64,000 nt of DNA, from the NCBI GenBank assembly GCA_024239075.1, contig JANBVI010000008.1, positions 1-64,000 of the forward strand, read 5' to 3'. The notes under the pieces were generated by a model, which saw nothing but the letters and a program-made list of their open reading frames with translations, was not told the origin of the DNA and searched no databases. Position numbers and translations under genes: made by a program. Numbering within the stretch: the stretch's first letter is position 1; each line of letters starts with the position of its first letter. Source of the DNA: Fischerella sp. CENA71. GTDB lineage: Bacteria > Cyanobacteriota > Cyanobacteriia > Cyanobacteriales > Nostocaceae. Of this stretch, positions 55,186 to 64,000 are shown piece after piece.

Positions 55186-55725
55186 ATGTTAGTTTCAACT
55201 GATTTTAGTGGTTTATTTAATGAGCGTTTTTTTCATAATTTTTTACCAATTCCAGCTGCTAATGAAATACCATTAGGATTTTTAACACCAGATTTTCAAC
55301 TGCCAGATATCACGAACAATACTTTAATAAAATTATCAAATTACAGAAATCAGCAACCAGTATTACTTGCTTTTACTCGGATTTTTACAGAAAAACAATA
55401 TTGTCCCTTTTGCTATCCACACATCAAAACCTTAAATGAAAACTACGAGCAGTTTCAAGATCGGGGCATAGAAGTTTTGATGCTTACTAGTACTGACGAA
55501 CGACAAAGTCAAATAGTTGTGAAAGATTTAGGCTTAAAGATGCCGTTGCTGAGTGATCCTACCTGTCGAGTGTTTCGTACCTATAATGTTGGGCAAGCTT
55601 TGGGAGCACCTTTACCAGCACAATTTGTTTTAGATCAAGAAGGTAGACTTCGTTATAAGCATTTGTTTTCTTTCTTAGACCATAATGCGAGTATAGAAAC
55701 ATTGCTAAAGCAATATAATGGCTAA
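55186..55725 (+). CDS. AhpC/TSA-family redoxin, peroxiredoxin-like
   Basis: 179 residues. Thioredoxin fold with FQLPDITNNTLIKLSNY and the redox motif QYCPFCYPHIK, so there are two cysteines in a CxxC where peroxiredoxins have one Cys. VLMLTSTDERQSQIVVKDLG and PLLSDPTCRVFRTY are typical of the BCP/PrxQ-like group. It may be a peroxidase or a disulfide reductase. It is 221 bp after the 2-Cys gene and probably has its own promoter. Confidence 0.82.
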   Translation: MLVSTDFSGLFNERFFHNFLPIPAANEIPLGFLTPDFQLPDITNNTLIKLSNYRNQQPVLLAFTRIFTEKQYCPFCYPHIKTLNENYEQFQDRGIEVLMLTSTDERQSQIVVKDLGLKMPLLSDPTCRVFRTYNVGQALGAPLPAQFVLDQEGRLRYKHLFSFLDHNASIETLLKQYNG

Positions 55726-55728
55726 TCG

Positions 55729-57330
55729 TTAATGAGCCATTGGTACTTTTTTCCCACCTGCCCCTTTGCCCAAAAACAACAGCAATGGCAGTGAACACAA
55801 GAAAATTAGACCAACAATACGGAAGATATCAGCATAAGATAAAACCGCAACTTGGGTGTTGACAGTTTGTTCTAAGGTAGCAAGGGCTTGTTGATGGGCT
55901 GTTACTGCATCATAGCCACGACTCTGAAACAGATTGGTGAGCAAATCAAGTCTTTGATTAGTTTCAGGGTCATAGGGACTCAGTTTTGACAACAGTATTG
56001 CTCTGTGGAAAGCTTGTCTTTGTTCTAGCACTGTTGTAATAATGGCAATGCCAATACTGCTACCCAATTGACGAGTGAGATTGTAGAAGCCAGATCCAGC
56101 AGATACTACTTCTTTGGGTAATGAACCCAAGGTTGCTAAACTCAGTGGCAAGAACATCAGCACTGTCGCGACTCCGCGCCACAGCAAGGGCAGAAATAAA
56201 TCATCTGCTCCTGTCTGAGGTGTGATATTAGCTAGAGAAAACATGGTGAGAGTTGTTCCAATTGCCCCAGTAGCAATTAGCAATCGGGCATCAACTCGAG
56301 TTGATATTTTGCCCAATATAACCATTGTTACTGCTGATGCTAATGCTCCAGGAGCCAACAATAATCCTGTCTTAGTTGCCGAAAATCCTAATACACTTTG
56401 GGTAAATAGCGGTACAGCAAACAATGCGCCATAGAGTCCCATACCCAAAATACCAGAGTAAATACTACCAGCCGCAAGGGAACGGTAACGCAATACTCGT
56501 AACTCCACAGCCGGAGTCTTGGTTGTAAGTTCCCGCCAAATAAACAGAACTAGTCCAATCGCTCCCGTTGCTGCAAGAGTGACAATAAACTCAGATTCAA
56601 ACCAGCCGTCACTTTCGCCTTCTTCCAAAAATGTCTGTAAACTTCCAGCGGTAATAGTTAAAAGCAAGATACCTAACCAATCTACTCTCTGGCTGGTTTG
56701 CTTGCGTTTTGCTGGCTCGGCACGTAAAAATACTAATGCCATTGCTACTGCTAGGATGCCTACAGGTAAATTAATGAAGAAAATCCAGCGCCAGCCTAGA
56801 GTATCGGTCAAATAGCCACCTAGAGTAGGGCCGACTGCGGGCCCAGCAATTACACCAACGCCAAAGATTGACTGAGCAATACCTTGCTCTGCGGGTGGAA
56901 ATGTCTCAAATAGAATAGCTTGAGCTTTGGCAAGTAACCCACCACCACACAATCCCTGAAGAATACGAGCAATGACCAGCATTGGCAAGTTGACAGACAA
57001 ACCACACAAGACAGAGGCGAGGGTGAATCCTGCCATTGAGAAAACAAAATAGTTTTTCTTGCCAAAATAATCCCCTAACCAGGCAGACAGAGGAATCAGA
57101 ATTACGTTAGCGATGCCGTAACTAGTTACAACCCAACCGACTTCACTGACGGTTGCTCCTATAGTTGCCTGAATATCAGTTAAAGCAACGTTGACGATAC
57201 TAGTGTCAATGACTTCTAGAATAGCTCCGAGTGCGGCTGTCAGGGCGATCGCCCACTTCAAAGGTCCCTGTACATAGCCAGACTGGATATTAGATTTTGA
57301 CTCAGATAAACGATGAGAGTTTGTAGCCAT
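55729..57330 (-). CDS. DHA2-family multidrug exporter (MFS, 14 helices)
   Basis: 533 residues of the EmrB/QacA type. About 14 membrane helices, with motif D1-like LEVIDTSIVNVALTDIQA near the start, motif A LGDYFGKKNYFV and motif C GPAVGPTLGGYLTD. It exports drugs or metabolites by proton antiport. The gene follows the TetR gene on the same strand at a gap of 55 bp, so it is likely controlled by that regulator. The outer-membrane partner and EmrA-type adaptor are not adjacent. Confidence 0.92.
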   Translation of the reverse strand: MATNSHRLSESKSNIQSGYVQGPLKWAIALTAALGAILEVIDTSIVNVALTDIQATIGATVSEVGWVVTSYGIANVILIPLSAWLGDYFGKKNYFVFSMAGFTLASVLCGLSVNLPMLVIARILQGLCGGGLLAKAQAILFETFPPAEQGIAQSIFGVGVIAGPAVGPTLGGYLTDTLGWRWIFFINLPVGILAVAMALVFLRAEPAKRKQTSQRVDWLGILLLTITAGSLQTFLEEGESDGWFESEFIVTLAATGAIGLVLFIWRELTTKTPAVELRVLRYRSLAAGSIYSGILGMGLYGALFAVPLFTQSVLGFSATKTGLLLAPGALASAVTMVILGKISTRVDARLLIATGAIGTTLTMFSLANITPQTGADDLFLPLLWRGVATVLMFLPLSLATLGSLPKEVVSAGSGFYNLTRQLGSSIGIAIITTVLEQRQAFHRAILLSKLSPYDPETNQRLDLLTNLFQSRGYDAVTAHQQALATLEQTVNTQVAVLSYADIFRIVGLIFLCSLPLLLFLGKGAGGKKVPMAH

Positions 57331-57385
57331 TCCGATTTCATGATGGGCAGTAGAGAATTATCTGTTTTTGCGTTTGCCTTGCCCT

Positions 57386-58021
57386 TTATTGGGGTGTCAA
57401 AGGCGGATTTATATTGGCTGCCAATGGGCTAATGCCGCGAACAAACAAATCAACGCAACCTTCGATGTAGCGATCGCGGCTGTACCCTTGTGGGATGGGT
57501 GCAGCATGACGACGTAACATCCCCGAAAGCAGCATACCAGTGAATAGATCCACCGCTAGTGGTAAATCAACATCTGGGTGAACATCTCCTCGTCTCACGC
57601 CAGTTTGCAAATACACTACAAGTTTTTCACGTAGCGATAGAGCAGCTTGTTGAAAGACTCGCAGTGCCTCTTGCGGATGTCGTTGTGCCTCACCAATGAA
57701 CATCCGTACTAAGGCTTCATGCTCTTCCAACATATTGTTATAGAGCCATGCATAGTGCAGTAGGTCACATCGTAAATCTTGAGTCCACTCCTGTTGGTTG
57801 GCAAGCGCTTCTAATTGCAATGCTGTAACGTACTCAGCAACAGCACTGAGGAGCTGCTCTTTATTCTGAAAATGACGAAAGAGCGTGACTTCGCTTACCC
57901 CAGCAATATGAGCAATCTCACGGGTTGTGGCGCCGATGATTCCCTCAGTGGACATAACCGCAATTGCTGCTTTAATTAAGCGATCGCGTGTTTTTGCTAT
58001 TCTTGGTTTTGAATCATTCAT
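57386..58021 (-). CDS. TetR/AcrR-family regulator of the exporter
   Basis: 211 residues from ATG 58021 (MNDSKPRIAKTRDRLIKAAI). Helix-turn-helix: TTREIAHIAGVSEVTLFRHF. The C-terminal TetR domain ends with the segment RDRYIEGCVDLFVRGI. A longer frame upstream adds only hydrophobic non-family residues. A promoter (58047-58075) and a palindromic site at about 58031-58046 precede it, which suits self-repression. It is followed by the exporter gene. Confidence 0.88.
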   Translation of the reverse strand: MNDSKPRIAKTRDRLIKAAIAVMSTEGIIGATTREIAHIAGVSEVTLFRHFQNKEQLLSAVAEYVTALQLEALANQQEWTQDLRCDLLHYAWLYNNMLEEHEALVRMFIGEAQRHPQEALRVFQQAALSLREKLVVYLQTGVRRGDVHPDVDLPLAVDLFTGMLLSGMLRRHAAPIPQGYSRDRYIEGCVDLFVRGISPLAANINPPLTPQ

Positions 58022-58029
58022 TTTAATTA

Positions 58030-58075
58030 TGTAAGTACTTGCTAACATTATTATGAATATAAAAATTAGCGTCAA
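58030..58075 (-). promoter_or_regulatory. Promoter and candidate operator of the TetR-exporter operon
   Basis: On the minus strand: TTGACG (58075-58070), 17 bp, AATAAT (58052-58047). Just after the -10 comes GTTAGCAAGTACTTAC (58046-58031) with the palindrome AAGTACTT, at the expected transcription start. The placing is suited to a repressor site. Confidence 0.5.
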
Positions 58076-58193
58076 TACTTCTATCGTTTGAGGTGTCTTA
58101 TAACTTCTACCCTGTGAAGCAAAAATCCCATCCGCTTTTAGCAGTGGGATTAGTCAAACCAGTAATAGGTTTATTAGATATTGCTGTGGAGCA

Positions 58194-59201
58194 TCAAAGC
58201 CTGATATTTTGCAAATTACTGCGGGGGTTATAAGTACGAATAGTGCGGATTTTTTCATAATACTCCCGCTCTTGTTGACTAATGTCTCTGGGAGTGGCGA
58301 TCGCAATTTTCACCAATTGGTCACTACGTCCACTTTTGGGTTGCGGCCAGCCTTTACCACGCAGACGCAGGGATTGACCAGAACGTACTCCCGCAGGTAG
58401 CTTGACATTTACACTGCCATCAGGAGTAGGTACTTCTATAGAAGCTCCTAAAACCGCTTCATCTGGAGTAATTGGTACTTCGCATACTAAGTTATCACCT
58501 TCAAATTGGAAGAAGGGGTGAGACTGAAGCTCAACTTTTAGGTACAAATCACCTCGCTGTTGTGTCAGAGGACTGATTTGACCTTTACCACGCACCCGTA
58601 GGCGAGTACCAGGTTTTGCACCGGCGGGAATGCGGACATCAATAGTTTCGTTACCAAGATTAAAGCGCTTTTGTACACCATGAAACGCTTCGGAAAAAGT
58701 CAAAGAAATGATGGCTTCGCTGTCTTGAGGTGTGGCTGCACCAACATCTTGGAAACCAAAATCACCGTAACCACTATAACCAGCATAACCATTAGGTCCA
58801 GCACCAGTAGAAGTGCGGTAGCTATAGGATTGTCTGGTGCTGCGAGTACCACCTCCACCGAAGCGTCCTAATAATTCGTTGATGAAATCATCAAAACTAC
58901 CGTATTGGCTAAAGTCAAAGCCACCCATATCAACACCAGCACCCCCACCGGGGAAACCTTGACCAACTTGTTTCCAATATTGACCAAATTGATCATATTT
59001 TTGCCGTTTCTCTGAATCTGACAAAACCTCGTAAGCTTCATTAATTTCTTTGAAGCGTGCTTCTGCCTGTTTATTGCCAGGGTTAACGTCAGGATGATAT
59101 TTGCGGGCTAATTTCCGGAAAGCTTGTTTAATTTCATCTGCACTGGCAGTTTTATTAACTCCCAAAACTGCATAATAATCTTTAAAATCGGTTGTAGCCA
59201 T
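58194..59201 (-). CDS. DnaJ-like co-chaperone without zinc finger (CbpA type)
   Basis: 335 residues. J domain with HPD (His36-Pro37-Asp38), a Gly/Phe/Ser-rich linker (about 75-150) and the DnaJ C-terminal peptide-binding domains ([40 protein letters not shown]). The cysteine-rich zinc-finger region is missing, as in CbpA. It stimulates an Hsp70 ATPase. No dnaK is adjacent. Confidence 0.93.
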   Translation of the reverse strand: MATTDFKDYYAVLGVNKTASADEIKQAFRKLARKYHPDVNPGNKQAEARFKEINEAYEVLSDSEKRQKYDQFGQYWKQVGQGFPGGGAGVDMGGFDFSQYGSFDDFINELLGRFGGGGTRSTRQSYSYRTSTGAGPNGYAGYSGYGDFGFQDVGAATPQDSEAIISLTFSEAFHGVQKRFNLGNETIDVRIPAGAKPGTRLRVRGKGQISPLTQQRGDLYLKVELQSHPFFQFEGDNLVCEVPITPDEAVLGASIEVPTPDGSVNVKLPAGVRSGQSLRLRGKGWPQPKSGRSDQLVKIAIATPRDISQQEREYYEKIRTIRTYNPRSNLQNIRL

Positions 59202-59606
59202 CTACAATACTCCTCTCGTATATAACTTTATGTTTTTTTGTAAAATAAAGGTTTCCATTTCCTACACTAGTAGTTTGTCAAGCTTAAATTAACGCTTTTT
59301 AGTCAGCGCCAAGTGTGCTTAACAAATAAGGACTGTACGCGCAGCCTTCCCGCAGGTTAGTCCTTACTATGAACATTCTGATCCATCAATTTAAACCTGA
59401 TCAATTTAAACCTGGCAGAGTAGTAGGTAGAACATTAAATATAGTGAGTCTAATTTTAAATTAACAAACCTTAAATAAATTCGAGTTCGGTTGTTGCTGA
59501 AAATGTGAGGGCAATTTCCGTACTTTTTAGGGAATAAGGAATAGGGGATCGGGAGAAGAAGATGCGGAGAGTGTATCCCCGTGTTTTCGCGTCTCCTTGT
59601 CCCCGA
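59202..59606. other. Intergenic stretch with short repeats
   Basis: 405 bp. A partly palindromic block (GGACTGTACGCGCAGCCTTC ... GGTTAGTCCTTAC, about 59330-59367) and a direct repeat (ATCAATTTAAACCTG, twice near 59385-59413) are seen. No gene. Confidence 0.55.
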
Positions 59607-60062
59607 TCAATAGCAAATCAAGTAATCTAATCCTTCTTCTAAACTGGGAGGGGCATCGCGTAATTGACGATACATCCGAAAAATTACCTCTTCTGGTACT
59701 TGACGTTTTCGTCTTTGATTGCGTGCTAAACAGAGCCACACAGGAGTTTTTACCCAAATCCCGGTAATGTGAGTAAAACCAATATGACGGGCTAAGGTAA
59801 TAACTTCACGGCGATGGCGTCGTTGAGCGTTAGTAGCATCATAAATTACTGTACTATCCGTAGCGATCGCCCTTTGAAATTGCTGCTTAGTTTCTTGCCA
59901 AATCAGCAGCCAAGATCCTTGGATAGATTCATCACCAAACAGTTGTCCCCGGATGGCATCGGTAGAAACCAGTTGCCTTTGGGGACATTGAGTCACTAAC
60001 TGCTTTGCCAAGGTTGACTTACCGCTACCAGGAAGACCAATTAGTAAGAAGAATTTAGTCAT
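59607..60062 (-). CDS. AAA_33-type P-loop kinase/ATPase
   Basis: 151 residues from ATG 60062 (MTKFFLLIGLPGSGKST). Walker A is GLPGSGKST and the Asp region VIYDATNAQRRHRR is typical of the polynucleotide-kinase-like AAA_33 family. These enzymes phosphorylate nucleic acid ends or small molecules; the substrate is unknown. An upstream ATG at 60083 is in repeat-like DNA (CTAGTCATTAG) and is less likely. It follows glgC on the same strand at 95 bp. Confidence 0.85.
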   Translation of the reverse strand: MTKFFLLIGLPGSGKSTLAKQLVTQCPQRQLVSTDAIRGQLFGDESIQGSWLLIWQETKQQFQRAIATDSTVIYDATNAQRRHRREVITLARHIGFTHITGIWVKTPVWLCLARNQRRKRQVPEEVIFRMYRQLRDAPPSLEEGLDYLICY

Positions 60063-60157
60063 TAGTTTTTTGTCCCTAGTCATTAGTCTTTTGTCCTTTG
60101 GCCAATGACTATATGTACAGACGCGATTTTCCTCACGTCTGTACTAATAACTAATCA

Positions 60158-61447
60158 CTAAATTATCGTTCCATCAGGAATGACGGCATTTTTTAGCACA
60201 ACGACAATCCCACTACGGATGTAGAAACCTTGACTTTCACGCTCGGCTTCTTGGACATTATCTTTGTTAATAATTTGTACATCACAACCGATGTGAGTAT
60301 TTTTGTCAATGATAGCCCGACGAATGATTGTGTTAGAACCGATACCTAAAGGTATGCTACGATGCTCACAATCAGACTGGCGTTCGGCAAATGGCTGATA
60401 CATGTCTGCACCCATAATCATAGAATCTTGAATGATGCAGCCCGATTCAATGCGCGATCGCACTCCTAACACCGAGTTTTCAACGCGGCAATTTTTGAGA
60501 ATACAACCTTCGCCAATGATTGATTGGGTGACGTGACAATCTAACAATTTGCTCGGAGGTAAATAACGAGCGCGAGTGTAAATCGGCGCTTGCTCATCGT
60601 AGAAACTAAATGGCGGACGGGGTTGCTGAGTTAAAGTCAGATTCGCATTATAAAATGCTTCAATTGTCCCAATGTCTTCCCAGTAATCATTGAATAGGTA
60701 AGCTTGAACGTTGTGATCGTTAGCTGCGTCAGGAATAATCTCTTTGCCAAAATCAGTCCTTTCGGAAGCTTCTTTCAACAACTTGATCAAAACATCTTTT
60801 TTAAAGATATAAATTCCCATCGAGGCGATATATGGTTGCTGTTCGGATTCTTCTTGGCTTAAGCCTAAAACAGTAGTGTCAACCTGCATTTTCTTTAAAG
60901 CTTCGCCTTTGGGCTTTTCGCTGAAGTCAACAACCCTACCAGATTGGTCAATTTTCATCAAACCAAAGTCTGAGGCACGACGTTCATCGATCGGTATAAC
61001 TGAAAGGGTAATATCAGCCCCAGTTTCCCGATGACGCTGGATAAAATGACGGTAATCCATGCGATACAAATGATCGCCTGACAGTATCAGATATTCATCT
61101 ACATCCCACTCTTCAAACAGCCATAGATATTGACGAACCGCATCGGCTGTACCTTGGAACCAACTTAGGTTTTCTGGTGTTTGTTGTGCAGCTAACACTT
61201 CAACAAATCCTTCAGTAAAACCAGCAAAGCTGTAGGTACGCGCAAGATGGCGATTCAGAGAAGCCGAGTTGAATTGTGTCAGGACGTATATTTTGAAAAT
61301 TTCAGAATTTATACAATTACTGACAGGGATATCGATCAAGCGATACTTACCTGCCAGTGGCACCGCTGGTTTAGCACGTAGTTTGGTGAGCGGATAAAGG
61401 CGGGTTCCTGCACCGCCACCGAGAATGATTGCTAAAACTTTTTTCAC
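60158..61447 (-). CDS. glgC: Glucose-1-phosphate adenylyltransferase
   Basis: 429 residues; makes ADP-glucose for glycogen. N-terminal [20 protein letters not shown], active-site [11 protein letters not shown] and the sugar site [10 protein letters not shown] are intact. The C-terminal left-handed beta-helix domain (repeats of the hexapeptide, for example [11 protein letters not shown], and NTHIGCDV) and the 3-phosphoglycerate activator sites ([16 protein letters not shown]-terminal [12 protein letters not shown]) match the plant/cyanobacterial form. With the debranching enzyme 7 kb away it belongs to glycogen metabolism. Confidence 0.96.
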   Translation of the reverse strand: MKKVLAIILGGGAGTRLYPLTKLRAKPAVPLAGKYRLIDIPVSNCINSEIFKIYVLTQFNSASLNRHLARTYSFAGFTEGFVEVLAAQQTPENLSWFQGTADAVRQYLWLFEEWDVDEYLILSGDHLYRMDYRHFIQRHRETGADITLSVIPIDERRASDFGLMKIDQSGRVVDFSEKPKGEALKKMQVDTTVLGLSQEESEQQPYIASMGIYIFKKDVLIKLLKEASERTDFGKEIIPDAANDHNVQAYLFNDYWEDIGTIEAFYNANLTLTQQPRPPFSFYDEQAPIYTRARYLPPSKLLDCHVTQSIIGEGCILKNCRVENSVLGVRSRIESGCIIQDSMIMGADMYQPFAERQSDCEHRSIPLGIGSNTIIRRAIIDKNTHIGCDVQIINKDNVQEAERESQGFYIRSGIVVVLKNAVIPDGTII

Positions 61448-61613
61448 AAGTTTGCTCCCGACTGCCTTTCAACTCTCAACTACAGTTTAGGACTGTATGC
61501 GGCAGCTGGTAAGGGGGGATCGAAAACAAAGTTTAGTTAAGTTTTCGGAATGCTGCCGAAGAAAAATGGTATTACCATCTGTTACAAAACGAAATTAGAT
61601 GTATCAATTAATA

Positions 61614-61925
61614 TTAATATTTGTTAACACTGATACTCTTCAGTCCCGTCTGTCCATCTACCAAACGCAATTTTTGCGATAGTTTCAGATACTGCACCCA
61701 AGGTTGTTCTGAAAGTTTAGCAATTTCATTGAGAGACAGAGTAGCTGAAAATACGTCTTTTATTTCGGTGATTCCACTTACTCCTAAATTTTTTAAGATA
61801 GCCACTGCATTAGAAGTATCTGTCCCTGCTTGGGTGTGAATAAAAACCACTAAACTACGTTCATCTGGATCTTGGACTTGATTGAGCGTCATCGCAAGGG
61901 CGGCGTCTAGCTTCTTATAATTCAT
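61614..61925 (-). CDS. Stand-alone subtilase prodomain-like protein
   Basis: 103 residues from ATG 61925 (MNYKKLDAALAMTLNQVQDP). Its centre (RSLVVFIHTQAG) and end (LSEQPWVQYLKLSQKLRLV) match the region just before the catalytic domain of the neighbouring subtilase (RSVVFIYCDE and LSEESAVQRIKPSRKLKL). It is thus a copy of a subtilase propeptide/inhibitor-type (I9-like) domain without the protease. It could inhibit or chaperone the neighbour, as free I9-like proteins do elsewhere, or be a relic of a tandem duplication. A longer frame to 62006 is less likely. No signal peptide is seen. Confidence 0.7.
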   Translation of the reverse strand: MNYKKLDAALAMTLNQVQDPDERSLVVFIHTQAGTDTSNAVAILKNLGVSGITEIKDVFSATLSLNEIAKLSEQPWVQYLKLSQKLRLVDGQTGLKSISVNKY

Positions 61926-62011
61926 TTGAAAATCCCCTATAAATATCCTATCTATGCTTTTTAGCCAGACAGATGGAAAGCGGGGTGAGATATTAGCGCC
62001 TTCCAAGGAAC

Positions 62012-62039
62012 AAAAGGCAAGCTAATCTTAGCCTGCCCT
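62012..62039 (-). terminator. Terminator between subtilase remnants
   Basis: Minus strand: GGCAGGCTAA, GA loop, TTAGCTTGCC, then TTTTG. A ten-base stem with one mismatch and a short T run. Confidence 0.6.
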
Positions 62040-62111
62040 AAAACCAAATTATCAAATTTATGGGTCTAAATTGCCTATCTTAGTGTAGACTTCACCTACA
62101 CTTGTCTACGA

Positions 62112-62150
62112 TTAATTCAGATTCACTGCTTTAATCAGTTTAAAACCACA
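62112..62150 (-). pseudogene. Remnant of a subtilase C-terminus
   Basis: The codons RECGFKLIKAVNLN and a stop align with the end of the intact neighbour, KWGYGLIDAENL and stop (six identities in eleven). It sits in the same strand and order. Confidence 0.55.
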
Positions 62151-62340
62151 TTCTCTAGTTCTTGAACAGGTTTTGCTGCGTTGCCTTGGTTTAAATATAT
62201 ATCTGACCGATATTTACGTTTGAACTAAGGGCAGGCTTTTTTGCCTACCTTATAATGATAAACCTATCAAATTTATAAGTCTGAATTGCCTACCCTTAAT
62301 GCAAACATAATATTTATGTGTTGTGTGTCTACCCGTCTAA

Positions 62341-64000
62341 TTACAGATTTTCCGCATCAATCAGTCCATAACCCCATTTGGGATCAAAAGTTCCTACATC
62401 TTCACCGGGAATAGAACTATTTTGACGTAGCAAATCTTTTACAGCCTCTGGAGTCAGGTTAGGGTCACGTTGCAAGAGCAATGCTACTAAGCCACTCACA
62501 AATGGTGTTGCCATACTCGTACCAGCCAATACCACAAACTTGGAATTTACCATCATTGAGCGATCAAAGTTTGCATTGGATGAAAGGGCTGAAACGATCA
62601 TTGCTCCAGGGGCTGCGACATCGGGTTTTAGGGCATCATTTCGCAGTGGACCTTCGCTACTGAACTCAGAAATATTATCTAGTTCAAAGCCTACTTTTCG
62701 CTGATTACCGTCAATGTCAGTATAGGTGACTTTAGTAGTATAAGAAGCAACCGTTACTGCATTGCTAGCGGCCCCAGGAGAACCAATTTTCATGGTGTCA
62801 GAGATGCTTTTACCTGTGAAGAATACTGATGAGGTGTCATCTAAAGTCCACACGTCTAGACGTACGTCATTACCAGAGGTGTTACGTACCCGCAACTGCC
62901 AAATTCCACCTGATACAGGTTGGTTAAACCTGTTGTTACCAATACCTCTAATTTGCACAAAGAAGTTGTAGTCACCGTTGGCTGGATCTTGACCTGGAGT
63001 CACAATCTGCACTCGTGCATCTGGCAAGTTATACTCTTTAGCAGGATTGCCGTCAGCAATAATTGGTTGGAAAGGGGTAACAAACCCATTGGGACTGCGT
63101 AGAGAGATTTCCAACTGACTATCACGGGAATACCAACCGTTTAACCAGACAATCCCCACTTGATTGTAGGGAACACTAAAACGCATAGTCCCTAAACGAT
63201 TACTGATAACAGTTGTTTGTCCGTGGATGTTGTCATTACCCTCATTACCCGCAGCACAGCAAACAATCCTTCCTGGTCCAGATTCAGCATCAATAATTTT
63301 GGATAAAGAGTCGCTACCATCATGGGCGTCAGCGTGTCCACCTAAGCTGAGATTCACGACTGCTGGACGTCCCATTTCACTTGCTATTCGGAAAATATAG
63401 CGAACACCATCAGCAATGTGGGCGTCTTGCAAGTCAGTTTTCACAATTACTAATTCTGCTTCTGATGCTACACCACCATAGGTATTATCTAATCCAGAGG
63501 CGATACCTGCAACGTGAGTACCATGACCATCTGTATCTTGAGAAATTGTCAGCTGTGTCCCCGTTAATTCGGCTCCATAACCGCCTTCTTTCACTCCTGG
63601 TCCTGATAGTGTTTGATCCCAAATTCTTAAGATACGTCCTGCAAAAGCGGGGTGTTTTGGATCAATACCACTGTCTACTACACCTATTACTACTCCTTTA
63701 CCAGTCAATCCAGTTTTATTCTTAAACTCTGGTAATTTGACTTTCTCTGGTGCTACATCCATCCGCAACTTTAATTTACGGGATGGCTTGATTCTTTGGA
63801 CGGCAGATTCTTCAGATAAAGCGTCTAAACTATCTATGGGTAAGTAAGCTGTCCTGACAGCACCTGTGTTTTGGTTGATTTCAATACCGTATTGTGATAA
63901 ATAACTCAGGTCTGCTTGTTCATCACAGTAGATAAAAACGACACTACGGGTAGGCTTAATACTTGTTTTTGGGGTGATTATACCAAGCGATCGCTTGTGT
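62341..64000 (-). CDS. Subtilisin-like S8 peptidase, cut by the window edge
   Basis: The frame is open from the stop at 62341 to the right edge, so the true start lies beyond 64000; the ATG at 63768 is internal. The part before it (RSVVFIYCDEQAD to SRKLKL) is an N-terminal prodomain. The catalytic triad is Asp in GVVDSGIDPKHPAF, His in DGHGTHVAGI and Ser in LAGTSMATPFVSG. An insertion between the His and Ser motifs (from about 200 to 350 after the Met) has a jelly-roll-like (PA-like) character. No signal peptide can be seen because the start is outside the window. It may be secreted or cytoplasmic. Confidence 0.9.
   Translation of the reverse strand, partial: HKRSLGIITPKTSIKPTRSVVFIYCDEQADLSYLSQYGIEINQNTGAVRTAYLPIDSLDALSEESAVQRIKPSRKLKLRMDVAPEKVKLPEFKNKTGLTGKGVVIGVVDSGIDPKHPAFAGRILRIWDQTLSGPGVKEGGYGAELTGTQLTISQDTDGHGTHVAGIASGLDNTYGGVASEAELVIVKTDLQDAHIADGVRYIFRIASEMGRPAVVNLSLGGHADAHDGSDSLSKIIDAESGPGRIVCCAAGNEGNDNIHGQTTVISNRLGTMRFSVPYNQVGIVWLNGWYSRDSQLEISLRSPNGFVTPFQPIIADGNPAKEYNLPDARVQIVTPGQDPANGDYNFFVQIRGIGNNRFNQPVSGGIWQLRVRNTSGNDVRLDVWTLDDTSSVFFTGKSISDTMKIGSPGAASNAVTVASYTTKVTYTDIDGNQRKVGFELDNISEFSSEGPLRNDALKPDVAAPGAMIVSALSSNANFDRSMMVNSKFVVLAGTSMATPFVSGLVALLLQRDPNLTPEAVKDLLRQNSSIPGEDVGTFDPKWGYGLIDAENL

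Larger units (their letters stand above)
61926..62340. other. Degenerate tandem-duplication tract
   Basis: It contains a remnant subtilase 3' end (62112-62150), a minus-strand terminator (62012-62039) and two copies of one 70-bp block (62015-62090 and 62226-62300, both with TATCAAATTTAT and AATTGCCTA). These are what remains of duplicated subtilase units. Confidence 0.65.

Overview
The window is chromosomal DNA of a cyanobacterium, most likely a filamentous one of the Nostocales type. The evidence is a photosystem II D1 gene (psbA), cyanobacterial-type glutamate-cysteine ligase, chorismate lyase of the DUF98 type, DUF3352, DUF4278, pheophorbide-oxygenase-like Rieske proteins, very many HIP1 sites (GCGATCGC) and AT-rich intergenic DNA full of short dispersed repeats. 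The genus cannot be fixed from sequence reading alone. No rRNA, CRISPR array or complete insertion sequence is visible.

Layout. 0-8.3 kb: histidine kinase, a nitrilase-fold protein next to an aldehyde dehydrogenase, two small proteins, hisS and a Rieske oxygenase. 8.5-14.9 kb: an accessory stretch with a heptad-coding minisatellite, two toxin-antitoxin pairs (Doc type and HicBA) bracketed by 34-bp HIP1-ended repeats, a very large AAA/WD40/acidic-repeat protein, and an insertion-sequence remnant whose last 120 bp recur inverted at the left edge of the window. 14.9-23.4 kb: housekeeping (chorismate lyase, methyltransferase, DUF3352, ccsA, cinA, DUF4278, proB). 22.7-26.2 kb: a TetR regulator divergent from a Rieske protein with two identical 18-bp operator-like sites, then a sequence-divergent but ligand-complete psbA with an overlapping leader ORF. 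26.3-29.6 kb: ureDABC. 30-35.7 kb: accessory stretch with a DUF262-like/HNH nuclease protein, histidine decarboxylase, a second heptad-repeat locus, VapBC, and a dead UPF0175/DUF3368 toxin-antitoxin pair split by a MITE-like element. 35.7-39.3 kb: uvrA and DUF2267. 39.7-43.8 kb: a peptide export locus (C39-peptidase ABC transporter, HlyD-type adaptor, double-glycine precursor peptide). 44-64 kb: mostly housekeeping (hydrolase, deacetylase-fold enzyme, gshA, trmL, LysM/M23 peptidase, tRNA-Met, glycogen debranching enzyme, two peroxiredoxins, TetR plus drug exporter, DnaJ-like chaperone, glgC), ending in a subtilase that runs off the right edge.

Best candidates for something undescribed: (1) the small peptide-secretion locus at 39.7-43.8 kb, whose predicted 29-residue core is an amphipathic Phe-rich helix with no cysteine and no modifying enzyme next to it; (2) a free-standing copy of a subtilase prodomain beside the subtilase, with a remnant of another subtilase 3' end between them; (3) a stand-alone DUF262-like/HNH protein that may be a one-gene defence system; (4) several dispersed 21-bp-period repeats that encode seven-residue units; (5) a psbA whose start codon overlaps the stop of an 11-codon leader ORF. 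Function is inferred from recognised families and visible motifs; no search was run.
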